Assembly (NCBI GenBank): GCA_900549995.1
Contig: URQQ01000073.1
Span: 1-20,775 of the forward strand
DNA: 20,775 nucleotides
Source of the DNA: an uncultured Lachnospiraceae bacterium
Lineage (GTDB): Bacteria; Bacillota; Clostridia; Lachnospirales; Lachnospiraceae
Direction: 5' to 3'
Part shown: one piece after another, positions 6,769-14,551 of the stretch
How the letters are laid out: each line of letters begins with the position of its first letter
Position numbering within the stretch: the first letter of the stretch is position 1
Program-made: the position numbers and the translations under genes
Notes under the pieces: model-generated
Database searches by the model: none
The model's input: the letters and a program-made list of their open reading frames with translations, nothing else
What the model was told of the DNA's origin: nothing

Positions 6769-7952
6769 TGGGTGAAGTAAAAGTACTTACGGGGAATTAT
6801 TCAGCTGCGGAAGCTGCCGCACTGTGCCGGCCGGATCTGATCGCGGCATATCCGATCACACCGCAGTCTTCTGTCGTGGAACATCTGGCAGGGATGGTTC
6901 ATGATGGGAAACTTGATGCCAATTTGGTACAGGTGGAATCAGAACATTCTGCAATGAGCGTGGTGCAGGGAGCGGCGGCAGCAGGAGGGCGTGTATTTAC
7001 CGCTACCTCAGCGCAGGGACTTGCATTGATGTTTGAGCCTTATTTTCGAATGTCTACGCTGCGTCTTCCAATGGTTATGGCGCTGGCAACGAGAGAGATG
7101 ACTTCACCGGAGACTGTATGGAGCGGGCAGCAGGATGCAATGAGTGTGAGGGAGGCAGGATGGATACAGATGTTCTGCGACAACAATCAGGAGATTATCG
7201 ATATGGTAATCCAGGGCTATATGATTGCGGAACATCCGGAAGTCCTTCTTCCAATGAATGTATGTTATGACGGGTTTTATAGTTCTCATCTGACAGAAGG
7301 AACGATTCTGCCTTCCCAGAAAGAGGTTGACCAGTTTCTTCCGGCACCTTCGTTTCACCATGCAGTTCTTGACCCTGACAATCCGTTTGCGCTTGATCCG
7401 CTCACACCGGGCCCAATTCTGATGAAATACCGGAGAACACATCTGGAGGCGATGGAAAAAGCACTGGAGGTCATTGAGGAAGTTGACCAGAAGTTCGGAG
7501 ATACGTTTGGCAGATATTATGGCGGAGCGATCAGTGAATACAGAATGGAAGATGCGGAAGTGGTAATCGTTACGGTCGGAGGAATGACCGGTACCGGGAT
7601 GGATGCAGTGGATCTGGCGAGAGAACAGGGGATCCGGGCGGGATTAATCAAGCTTCGTTTTATCAGGCCGTTTCCGGCTAAGAGGATAGCCGAAGCACTA
7701 AAAGGGAAGAAAGCCTTTGCTGTGATTGACAGAAGTGTCAGCTTTGGATGGAGGCAGGGGCCTATGCATATGGAGACGAAAGCAGCCCTTTTGGATGCGG
7801 ATGATAAATACTGTCATTTCTCAGCCATTGGAGGTCTGGGCGGCGCAGATATCTCGATTGATATGATGATGGATACAATTCACAGGCTCGAGGAACATAA
7901 AAATGAACCTGGCGAACTAGAGACCCAGTGGTATATGACAGACCAGAATTAG
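6768..7952 (+). CDS. porA: 2-oxoacid:ferredoxin oxidoreductase, alpha subunit
   Basis: A 394-residue alpha subunit with the POR_N pyrimidine-binding domain followed by domain II. The N-terminal part has LIAAYPITPQSSVVEHLA, with the conserved PITP motif, and the invariant-type VESEHSAMSVVQGAAAAGGR. The C-terminal half (~255-370) has VVIVTVGGMTGTGMDAVDLAREQG and LIKLRFIRPFP, as in PorA/VorA. AAGGAGGA precedes an ATG that shares one base with the delta stop. Length is normal. I cannot separate pyruvate from branched-chain type by eye. Confidence 0.92.
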   Translation: MGEVKVLTGNYSAAEAAALCRPDLIAAYPITPQSSVVEHLAGMVHDGKLDANLVQVESEHSAMSVVQGAAAAGGRVFTATSAQGLALMFEPYFRMSTLRLPMVMALATREMTSPETVWSGQQDAMSVREAGWIQMFCDNNQEIIDMVIQGYMIAEHPEVLLPMNVCYDGFYSSHLTEGTILPSQKEVDQFLPAPSFHHAVLDPDNPFALDPLTPGPILMKYRRTHLEAMEKALEVIEEVDQKFGDTFGRYYGGAISEYRMEDAEVVIVTVGGMTGTGMDAVDLAREQGIRAGLIKLRFIRPFPAKRIAEALKGKKAFAVIDRSVSFGWRQGPMHMETKAALLDADDKYCHFSAIGGLGGADISIDMMMDTIHRLEEHKNEPGELETQWYMTDQN

Positions 7953-7963
7953 GAGGGATATAT

Positions 7964-8869
7964 ATGAATTACATAGATATTTTAAATGATGCAGAGGATC
8001 AGGTGACTCCGGGGATGTCTGCCTGTCAGGGCTGCGGGGGTGAACTGATATTAAGGACCGTACTTAAGATTGCCGGGAAGAATACAATTGTAGGGATTCC
8101 TCCGGGATGCATGGCCGGTGCAGGGGTAGTCGGCTGGAATTACGCCAACGGACTTCGTATCCCGGTGCATATTCCGCTTCTTGACAATACGGCTTCTTTC
8201 CTTACCGGGGTCAGCCAGATCTATGACAGAAAGGGACGCCAGGATGTAAATATCGTAGGAATTGCAGGGGATGGAGCCACGGCAGACTGCGGATTCCAGA
8301 GCCTTTCAGCCGCGGCTGAGAGAAACGAGAAGATGCTGTATGTCTGTTATGACAACGAAGGATACATGAATACCGGGTATCAGAGGAGTTCTACAACAAC
8401 AAAAGGCTCAAAAACGAGTACGACTCCGATTGGGTCTGCCATCAATGGAAAACAGCAGCAGCAGAAATATCTGCCCCTGATCATGTCCATGCATGGACTG
8501 ACTTACTGCGCGACAGCTTCGCCTTCTCACATGGCAGATTTTGTGGCAAAAATTGAAAAAGGACTTGCCGCAAGTAAAAAAGGCTTTGCCTATCTTCATG
8601 TATTTTCCCCATGTCCGACCGGCTGGGCATATCCCGCAGACAAGGCAATTGAGGTTGCGAGAAATGCGGTGAAGTCAAATGTATTTCCGGTCTGGGAGAT
8701 GGAAGAAGGAGCATACAGATTAAATTTCAAAAATAAGAATCCGATGTCAGTGGAAGAGTATGTAAAGGGCATCGGAAAGTTTAAAAGCCTGACACCGGAA
8801 GATATCCAAAGTATACAAAAGGCGGTGGATGACAGGTATCATTTGCTCGAATGTCTGGCTGGATGTTAA
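7964..8869 (+). CDS. porB: 2-oxoacid:ferredoxin oxidoreductase, beta (TPP-binding) subunit
   Basis: A 301-residue beta subunit binding thiamine diphosphate and one [4Fe-4S] cluster. Likely cluster ligands are C21 and C24 (ACQGCG), C49 (PPGCMAG) and C217 (SPCPTGW). The TPP/Mg motif is GIAGDGATADCGFQSLS ... CYDNEGYMNTG. After QRSS, the usual 'ATPYGA-T' stretch is replaced by TTTKGSKT, followed by the Gln run KQQQQK. This lies close to the TPP region in the family and may bear on substrate choice. The start is ATG 7964, with AGGAGGG (7951-7957) in front; an upstream in-frame ATG at 7928 lies inside the alpha gene without a site. Confidence 0.92.
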   Translation: MNYIDILNDAEDQVTPGMSACQGCGGELILRTVLKIAGKNTIVGIPPGCMAGAGVVGWNYANGLRIPVHIPLLDNTASFLTGVSQIYDRKGRQDVNIVGIAGDGATADCGFQSLSAAAERNEKMLYVCYDNEGYMNTGYQRSSTTTKGSKTSTTPIGSAINGKQQQQKYLPLIMSMHGLTYCATASPSHMADFVAKIEKGLAASKKGFAYLHVFSPCPTGWAYPADKAIEVARNAVKSNVFPVWEMEEGAYRLNFKNKNPMSVEEYVKGIGKFKSLTPEDIQSIQKAVDDRYHLLECLAGC

Positions 8870-8898
8870 GGTAACGGTTTAAAAAGGAGGAGAACGTT

Positions 8899-9819
8899 AT
8901 GAAGTTAGGTGTGATAGGTGGCGCAGGACGCCTTGGAGCAACGACAGCTTTTTGTGCAGGGCTTAAAAATTGTCTGGAAGAGATAAAACTGATGGATATC
9001 AAGGAAAATTATGCCGCAGCGAATGTGATGGATATGAGTCAGGCATTTCTTCCGGTCAGCCGTACAAAAGTATCTCTGGCAAAAGATTATTCTGATTTTG
9101 CGGATTGTGATATCATTCTCAGTTCAGCGGCAAAGCCATTTTCAAAGGACATCAAAGACCGTGCGCAGGAATTACAGATGAATGTGGAGATCATAGCTCC
9201 CATCTGTGAACAACTGAAGAAATACTGCCGGCCGTCTACGGTTGTAATTGTCTCTGCCAATCCGGTGGATGTATTTGTATATATTTATCAGAAACTGCTT
9301 GGATGGGATAAAAAACAGTTCCTGGGGCTTGCGGGTAATGATACGATCCGGCTGAAATGGGCAACACAGATGGTGACCCAAAAAGAGTATGAAAATATTG
9401 GCGCTGTCTGCATCGGAGAGCATGGAGGGGGTGCAATCAGGCTCTATGAATCTATGACCTATGGAGACCTGCCTCTGGAGATTACAGAGGGACAGAAAAG
9501 TGCAATTGAGAAAGAGTGCCAGGACTGGTTCGGCCACTGGACAGACCTGGAGACAGGAACGACCACAGGATATACATCAGGGGTTACGATGTCCATGATG
9601 ATAGAGGCAATCGTGAGAGATACGGATCTGATTCTTCCGTGTACGACACCGCTTTGTGACTGTCTTGGCTATGACAAATGTGCGATGGGACTTCCGGTCA
9701 AATTAGGACGGGGAGGTGTGAAAGATGTGATTCTTCCGGTGCTGACCCCGGAGAGAAAAGCGGAACTTGACAAAGTTGCGGAAAAGATCAGTAGAATGAT
9801 CGCCAGTGTAGATTTCTAG
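8899..9819 (+). CDS. L-2-hydroxyacid dehydrogenase, LDH/MDH superfamily, atypical substrate loop
   Basis: A 306-residue NAD-dependent dehydrogenase of the lactate/malate family, interconverting a 2-hydroxyacid and a 2-oxoacid. Seen: Rossmann motif VIGGAGRLG (5-13), Asp33 after beta-2 (NAD over NADP preference), N121 in SANPVD, D148 and R151 in NDTIRL, and catalytic H175 in IGEHGG. The loop that normally reads QKPGETR (LDH) or RKPGMTR (MDH) is instead AAKPFSKDIKDR (77-88). R88 fits the mobile catalytic arginine, but the specificity residue is neither Gln nor Arg. The usual Asp after GEHG is Gly. AAGGAGGAG precedes ATG 8899. Its place between the oxidoreductase and a lactate-type permease suggests it feeds the oxidoreductase. 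Substrate unknown. Confidence 0.85.
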   Translation: MKLGVIGGAGRLGATTAFCAGLKNCLEEIKLMDIKENYAAANVMDMSQAFLPVSRTKVSLAKDYSDFADCDIILSSAAKPFSKDIKDRAQELQMNVEIIAPICEQLKKYCRPSTVVIVSANPVDVFVYIYQKLLGWDKKQFLGLAGNDTIRLKWATQMVTQKEYENIGAVCIGEHGGGAIRLYESMTYGDLPLEITEGQKSAIEKECQDWFGHWTDLETGTTTGYTSGVTMSMMIEAIVRDTDLILPCTTPLCDCLGYDKCAMGLPVKLGRGGVKDVILPVLTPERKAELDKVAEKISRMIASVDF

Positions 9820-9851
9820 CCGCCGCTTTTGTGGGGAAGGAGGAAGATAAA

Positions 9852-11327
9852 ATGTCTCTTGTTTTAGCATTAATTCCTATTTTAATTGTACTGATTGGTA
9901 TCGTGGCGCTGAAAAAGCCGGCGTGGATCGTAGCGCTTGTAGGTGTGGTTATCACATTTATATTGGCGGTGACAGCTTTTCACGGCGAGGTTTTGGCAAT
10001 GCTCAATACAACGAAAAGTGGTGTAATTTCCGCACTGGAGGTTGCGTTTTTGGTGTGGGGAGCCTTTGCGCTGCTGGAGCTGATGCAGGTCAGTACCGGT
10101 ATGAACCGTATTAAAACGACAGTAAGTTCTCTGACGAAGGATCGGAGGCTTCAGATTGTCATCATTGCCTTCTGCCTTGGAGTGTTTATCGAGGGGGCAA
10201 CCGGAAATGGGGCACCGGCCGCAATTCTGGCACCGTTTCTTTTTGGCCTTGGCTTTGAGCCGCTGACCGCAGCAGCCGCCTGTCTGATCTGCAACGGAGT
10301 CCCTCCGTGCTTTGGCGGAGCAGGTGTCCCTACGATTGCAGGGATGAGCGCAGTCACAGATAAAATTCCGCTGGCTTCTCTTGTCGCCATGACAGGAAGA
10401 TTCCTTGCGGTGGGATGTCTGGCCGTTCCTGTTGTTCTTCTGATCGTTCTGTATGGAAGAAAAAGCTTAAAAGGGATGTGGGGGTATCTGCTGACCGTCA
10501 GCATATGTATGAGTATCTCCATGTTTCTTGTATCGAATTTCATCGGAGCAGAATTATCAGACCTGATTACCGGCGTAGTGGGCGTGTTGGTATCGGTAGG
10601 ATATCTGAAGCTCATCGGTGTAAAGAAAGAGGAACAGTATATCAATGAGTCAGATGCGGTATTTGAGACAACCCAGTCTAATTTCAAGGCATTTCTCCCT
10701 TACATACTGCTTCTGATACTGCTTCCGGCAGTAAGATTCAGCTTTCCGTTAAGTGCTCTTACAAAGTACGGGTATGCGACATGGATCGGGGCAGTGATTC
10801 ATCTGGTTGTGCTGATCAGTGCTGCGGCTATGGGATGTCTGGGAAAATTCCTTACTTGCGAAAAAAACGCATTGCTGAAACTGATCAAGCCAGTCATCAC
10901 ACTGTGTGCATTGTATGCTTTGGCGAATTTGATGAACAGCTCAGAAATGATCTCCGAGATTGCGCATTTCCTGGCCAACGCAGCAGGAAAATTCTATCCG
11001 GCAGTTTCTGTACTGATCGGCGCGATCGGAGCATTTATTACAGGTTCCTGTCTTGGCTCTAACAAACTGTTCTGTGTGCTTCATCTGGAGGCGGCATCTA
11101 CTTTGGGGATCAATAAGATTGTGGCAATTACGGCCAGCAGCGCAGGAGGCTCGCTGGGAAATATGATCTGTCCCAATAATATCATCGCGGTCAATGCGAC
11201 GCTGGAGCTGAAAAATGCGGAAGGGGAAGTGTTCAAAAGGACAGTAAAAGCATTTCTTATCATGACCGTTATCTATTGCGGACTGGCATTGCTCTACAGC
11301 TATGTATTATTTCCTCATTTTGGATAG
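9852..11327 (+). CDS. lctP: LctP-family lactate/2-hydroxyacid permease
   Basis: A 491-residue integral membrane transporter of the L-lactate permease family, which imports lactate or glycolate by proton symport. It has about a dozen hydrophobic segments. Signature stretches are FIEGATGNGAPAAILAPFL (~115) and, near the C-terminus, GAFITGSCLGSNKLFCVLHLEAA followed by SAGGSLGNMICPNNIIAV. It is slightly shorter than E. coli LldP. The start is ATG 9852, with AAGGAGG (9837-9843) at the right distance; an in-frame GTG at 9831 would swallow that site. It is last in the por-ldh-lctP operon, 32 bases after the dehydrogenase. Substrate within the 2-hydroxyacid class is not settled. No strong terminator follows. 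Confidence 0.88.
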   Translation: MSLVLALIPILIVLIGIVALKKPAWIVALVGVVITFILAVTAFHGEVLAMLNTTKSGVISALEVAFLVWGAFALLELMQVSTGMNRIKTTVSSLTKDRRLQIVIIAFCLGVFIEGATGNGAPAAILAPFLFGLGFEPLTAAAACLICNGVPPCFGGAGVPTIAGMSAVTDKIPLASLVAMTGRFLAVGCLAVPVVLLIVLYGRKSLKGMWGYLLTVSICMSISMFLVSNFIGAELSDLITGVVGVLVSVGYLKLIGVKKEEQYINESDAVFETTQSNFKAFLPYILLLILLPAVRFSFPLSALTKYGYATWIGAVIHLVVLISAAAMGCLGKFLTCEKNALLKLIKPVITLCALYALANLMNSSEMISEIAHFLANAAGKFYPAVSVLIGAIGAFITGSCLGSNKLFCVLHLEAASTLGINKIVAITASSAGGSLGNMICPNNIIAVNATLELKNAEGEVFKRTVKAFLIMTVIYCGLALLYSYVLFPHFG

Positions 11328-11388
11328 ATGAACAACTGGTATCTGCTGTATGAGACCCAGCTTATTTATTATAACATTAAGACATAAG

Positions 11389-11417
11389 TTGAAATTTGGA
11401 AGAAACAGGAATATAAT
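11389..11417 (+). promoter_or_regulatory. Promoter of the O-acetyltransferase gene
   Basis: TTGAAA (11389-11394), exactly 17 bases, TATAAT (11412-11417). Predicted start is near 11424, only about eight bases before the leader hairpin. Confidence 0.65.
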
Positions 11418-11431
11418 TTATTTATGGATAG

Positions 11432-11467
11432 ATAAGCGTATTATCAAAAGAATGATAGTACGCTTAT
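11432..11467 (+). promoter_or_regulatory. Leader hairpin ahead of the O-acetyltransferase
   Basis: ATAAGCGTA (11432-11440) pairs with TACGCTTAT (11459-11467). After one mismatch, TATCA pairs with TGATA around loop AAAGAA. It is followed by TATAATTTT and then the ribosome binding site GGAAAGGGG (11477-11485). It could be an operator, a 5'-leader stability or attenuation element, or a weak terminator of the preceding operon; the stem is AT-rich and the T-run poor. Confidence 0.5.
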
Positions 11468-11491
11468 TATAATTTTGGAAAGGGGAACATT

Positions 11492-12073
11492 ATGCAGTAC
11501 GAAGAGTCAGAATTATTAGATCCTGCAGATGAGGATACACTGAATTTAATTGCCAGGACGAGAGAGTTGACGAGGGAATATTATTTCACCAATAACCGTG
11601 ACACAGAAAAGAGACGGGAGATCCTTCAGGAACTGTTAGGCAGTGTAGGGGAGAATGTGGAGATTGATACTCCGATTCACTGTGATTACGGCAGGAATAT
11701 ATTTGTCGGTGATAATGTAATCATCAATATGAACTGTACCTTTGTAGATAATAAACCAATCCGGATCGGGAACCAGGTCATGATTGCGTCCAATGTCCAG
11801 ATGTATACGTCCTCCCACCCGGTTCTTCCCGGAGAAAGGATCGTTCAGGACTGGGAGAATAAAAAGGTACCGTTTTTCAGAACATTTGCACGTCCGATAG
11901 AGATTCAGGATAATGTGTGGATCGGGGGCGGATGTATCATCCTTCCGGGGGTTACCATCGGGAAAAATGCGGTGATTGGTGCCGGAAGTGTTGTCAACCG
12001 TTCGATTCCTGCCAATTGCGTTGCCGTTGGCAATCCATGCAGAGTGATACGGACATTTGAAGAAGATATTTAA
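11492..12073 (+). CDS. Maltose/galactoside-type O-acetyltransferase (left-handed beta-helix)
   Basis: A 193-residue acetyl-CoA-dependent acetyltransferase of the Maa/LacA group, acetylating hydroxyls of sugars. An N-terminal helical Mac-like part (~1-50) is followed by hexapeptide repeats (IGNQVMIASNVQMY, IEIQDNVWIGGGCIILPGVTIGKNAVIGAGSVVNRSI). The catalytic histidine is in YTSSHPV, and the C-terminal AVGNPCRVIR is typical. Length is near normal. It appears to be transcribed alone from its own promoter; the natural sugar cannot be read from sequence. Confidence 0.9.
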   Translation: MQYEESELLDPADEDTLNLIARTRELTREYYFTNNRDTEKRREILQELLGSVGENVEIDTPIHCDYGRNIFVGDNVIINMNCTFVDNKPIRIGNQVMIASNVQMYTSSHPVLPGERIVQDWENKKVPFFRTFARPIEIQDNVWIGGGCIILPGVTIGKNAVIGAGSVVNRSIPANCVAVGNPCRVIRTFEEDI

Positions 12074-12126
12074 GCGAAGAGTATAAAGTCTCTTTCATTT
12101 CTCCAATAAATCTTGAATAAGTAGAA

Positions 12127-12155
12127 TTTACGAGACATACACAGCCTTCTATACT
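12127..12155 (+). promoter_or_regulatory. Predicted promoter of the APH-family kinase gene
   Basis: TTTACG (12127-12132), 17 bases, TATACT (12150-12155). The -35 box is moderate and the -10 box has one mismatch. An imperfect repeat (AGACA-TA-CAC with GTGTGTCT) straddles the -10 box. Confidence 0.4.
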
Positions 12156-12208
12156 AAAGTAGTGTGTCTGAAACAGATCTACAGACTTTTATATAGAGGA
12201 GAAATGTT

Positions 12209-13186
12209 ATGAATTTTCAATCCAGTCTTTTTAAAGAAATTTCTTCAGAGGAAATGAGCCGGATATTTTCCGATCAACTGGGGGAAAAAGAAATTCACAG
12301 TATGAAACTTCTGGAAGGCGGAATGTTTAATACAACTTATCACGTTACTTATGGTACAGGGAAAAAGCAGGCTGTACTGCGGCTTGGGCCGGTGAACCGG
12401 CATCTTCTTATGGGCTTTGAGGAACACCTGATGGAGGCAGAAGCCTATGTCTGCGGTATATGCCGTGAACTTTGCATCCCGTGTTCAGAGATACTGGCAT
12501 ATGATGTTTCAAAAAGAATTATTGACCGCGACCTTATGATCGTAAAATATATCCCGTCTGTTGTAATGCTGAAAGCAGGACTTGGACAGAGTGAAAAAGA
12601 AGGGTTATACAAGGCAATGGGGGGATATCTTTCTAAACTGCACCAGACGAAAGGGAAATGTTTTGGGTTCGTGTCACGAATCCGGTCTGGTCAGTGTTTT
12701 GATGCCTGGAGTGAGGCGCTTTATTATGAAGTAAATGATATCCTGTACCGCCTGGAGATGAGAGAAGCATTTACAAAGTCAGAAGCGGCAGCGGTCAGAC
12801 AATTATATAGGAATAATCAGGAACTGCTGGATGAAATCAAGGTACCGTATCTTCTTCATACGGATTTGTGGGAAGGCAATGTACTTTTGGATGAGAAGAC
12901 TCATGAGATTGCGGCAATTATTGACGGTGACAGAGCTGTCTTTGGTGATATTGATTTTGAATTTTCCAGCCCGTGGACGCAGAACCGGATGCTTCTGGAA
13001 GGATATGGAATGAAGAAGGAAGCGTTTATGGAGAATGACAGACAAAAGAGAAGACGGCTGTATCTTTTGTTTTACGCTCTGATAGAAACTTATGTGGGAT
13101 ACGCGGAGTATCATAACCAGGAACAGTACCGGGAAAACAAACGGATGATCATGGAGATGATGGAAGGGGAAATGGGCGGTCTGTAA
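12209..13186 (+). CDS. Aminoglycoside phosphotransferase (APH)-family kinase
   Basis: A 325-residue protein of the APH/choline-kinase-like fold, phosphorylating a small molecule with ATP. N-lobe: GGMFNTTYHVTY nucleotide loop and AVLRLGP with the strand-3 basic residue. C-lobe: the Brenner-type catalytic motif HTDLWEGN (H217, D219, N224) and the metal-binding IDGDRAVFGDIDFEF (D239, D241). Most chromosomal members of this family in gut Clostridia have unknown substrates, so antibiotic resistance should not be assumed. GAGGAGAAA precedes ATG 12209. It has its own likely promoter, and the DUF4474 gene follows after 55 bases. Confidence 0.85.
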   Translation: MNFQSSLFKEISSEEMSRIFSDQLGEKEIHSMKLLEGGMFNTTYHVTYGTGKKQAVLRLGPVNRHLLMGFEEHLMEAEAYVCGICRELCIPCSEILAYDVSKRIIDRDLMIVKYIPSVVMLKAGLGQSEKEGLYKAMGGYLSKLHQTKGKCFGFVSRIRSGQCFDAWSEALYYEVNDILYRLEMREAFTKSEAAAVRQLYRNNQELLDEIKVPYLLHTDLWEGNVLLDEKTHEIAAIIDGDRAVFGDIDFEFSSPWTQNRMLLEGYGMKKEAFMENDRQKRRRLYLLFYALIETYVGYAEYHNQEQYRENKRMIMEMMEGEMGGL

Positions 13187-13241
13187 CGAAAAAAAAGATG
13201 TCGAATAAACTGTAATAACAATGAAAGAAAGGACAGATATT

Positions 13242-14546
13242 ATGGTTACGACATCTTTAATAATCGCAGCAGCAGTTATCGTTGCAGTGATATTGATTGT
13301 CCTCGTTGTGTTATGGGTCAGAAGCAGGCGTTTTCGGCCAAGTGCCGATAAACTGAGCCAGCAGCGGGAACTGAATCAGGATCTCGAGGAAACTGGTTTT
13401 GCATATGAGATCAAGGGCGATTATTTTTATTCCCTTATGAACTGCTGGCAGAGAGAGGCAGGGTACTGCCGCCTCTATGATGAGGCCGCACCGCTGTTTA
13501 ATATGATCATGGACTGTGAACCTGTCACTTTTTACTATGCAGGAAAGCGCTGGCTGATTGAATTATGGAAAGGTCAGTATGGCATTACAACAGGGGGAGA
13601 AATCGGGATCTATAACACAGAACGGGAGGATATCAATACAGAGAAATTTCAGGGGACTTTTTACGAAAATATTAGAAATGATGAGATGCTTAAAATGTCA
13701 TTTGTCCTGCGCAGGAATGGAAAGGTGATTTTGCAGCGCAGTGCAGTCCACTGGTGGCTGACAGGATTTAAGCTGGGACAATTTTCCCGGCCGGACAGTT
13801 TGACGATGGATGCGAGAATCACATTTCCGGATATCGGAATGAGAAATGCTTTCGTAGAAAGCCTGACTGAAATCGGATACCGGAAGAAGGAATATTCGGT
13901 ACGCAGGAAGACCGTAGAAATTCATTATACAAAGCCTCATACGCGGCAGATGGAATCGAGGAATAAAGTAAGTGAAACGTTCGTACAGCAGACCAATAAC
14001 AACAATTGCAAGTTATATGAGTTTGCGACCGCAAAATACAGTGATACACTTGACAAACTGGAATATGCCAAAGCAATGGCACCGGAAATTTATACAATAT
14101 TCATCCAGTCTCTTTATGCCAGAGGAATCTATGAAGCCTTTGACTGGATCAAAGAGTGGCTGAAAGGGAAGCATCCGGACCCGGGTCCGGTTCCGCCGAG
14201 ACCGCCGTATCCGCCATATCCGCCGGAACCGCCATGCCGACCATGTCCGCCCAAACCGCCGTGCTGCCCGTATCCGCCGGAACCGCCGTGCTGCCCGTGT
14301 CCGCCGGAACCGCCGTGCCGACCATATCCGCCAAGGCCGCAGTGCAACTTGGGCTGCCACAGGTGTCAGGATGAGTGCAGGATGAGCCAGAGAAATCAGA
14401 ATCAAGAGAAGCCTTGCTGGACTGAAGAGGAAAATCAGAAGCCGTATTTTGGTTATGAAGAGCAGACATCGGTGTATGAGATTGATGAGATTGAAGATAC
14501 GGAAGAGTTTCAGGAGGAAGAATACTCTGACAGACCCTGGAGGTAA
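13242..14546 (+). CDS. Membrane-anchored DUF4474 protein with a Pro/Cys-rich repeat tail
   Basis: A 434-residue protein. The start is ATG 13242, with GAAAGGACA (13227-13235) in front; an ATG at 13221 lacks a site. A strong N-terminal membrane anchor (~4-27) is followed by RSRRFRP, suggesting an N-out or signal-anchor topology that is not clear. Residues ~45-235 fit DUF4474 by recall (GFAYEIKGDYFYS, CWQREAGYCRLYDEAAP, FYYAGKRWLIELWKGQYGITTGGEIGIY). At ~318-367 five nine-residue units of the type PPEPPCRPC form a Pro/Cys-rich stretch, followed by CNLGCHRCQDEC. The tail is acidic. Function unknown. Its stop codon overlaps the first possible ATG of the metallophosphoesterase gene, which suggests a functional pair. 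Confidence 0.85.
   Translation: MVTTSLIIAAAVIVAVILIVLVVLWVRSRRFRPSADKLSQQRELNQDLEETGFAYEIKGDYFYSLMNCWQREAGYCRLYDEAAPLFNMIMDCEPVTFYYAGKRWLIELWKGQYGITTGGEIGIYNTEREDINTEKFQGTFYENIRNDEMLKMSFVLRRNGKVILQRSAVHWWLTGFKLGQFSRPDSLTMDARITFPDIGMRNAFVESLTEIGYRKKEYSVRRKTVEIHYTKPHTRQMESRNKVSETFVQQTNNNNCKLYEFATAKYSDTLDKLEYAKAMAPEIYTIFIQSLYARGIYEAFDWIKEWLKGKHPDPGPVPPRPPYPPYPPEPPCRPCPPKPPCCPYPPEPPCCPCPPEPPCRPYPPRPQCNLGCHRCQDECRMSQRNQNQEKPCWTEEENQKPYFGYEEQTSVYEIDEIEDTEEFQEEEYSDRPWR
14193..14342 (+). repeat. 27-bp in-frame tandem repeat encoding PPxPPCxPC units
   Basis: Five contiguous 27-bp units (14193-14327) plus a partial sixth (to 14342) encode PPRPPYPPY, PPEPPCRPC, PPKPPCCPY, PPEPPCCPC, PPEPPCRPY and PPRPQ. 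Units 2-5 are very similar at DNA level, indicating recent expansion. Copy number may vary between strains. Confidence 0.9.
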
Positions 14547-14551
14547 TGCCT

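Noticed and set aside
7928..7963. Upstream start for the oxidoreductase beta subunit
   Set aside because: It overlaps the alpha gene and has no ribosome binding site; AGGAGGG precedes ATG 7964.
11336..11370. Terminator right after lctP (CTGG...CCCAG followed by CTTATTTATT)
   Set aside because: The stem is only a few pairs with a bulge and the T-run is interrupted; not enough to call.
12209..13186. Aminoglycoside resistance gene
   Set aside because: Only the kinase fold motifs are present. APH-fold proteins in gut Clostridia are mostly of unknown substrate, and no mobile element or resistance context is seen.
14193..14342. Possible CRISPR array
   Set aside because: The repeats are contiguous 27-bp units with no unique spacers, and they are in frame within a coding gene.
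14013..14469. Minus-strand open frames with Gly- or Arg-rich repeats
   Set aside because: They are antisense readings of the 27-bp Pro/Cys repeat in the DUF4474 gene; repeats keep several frames open.
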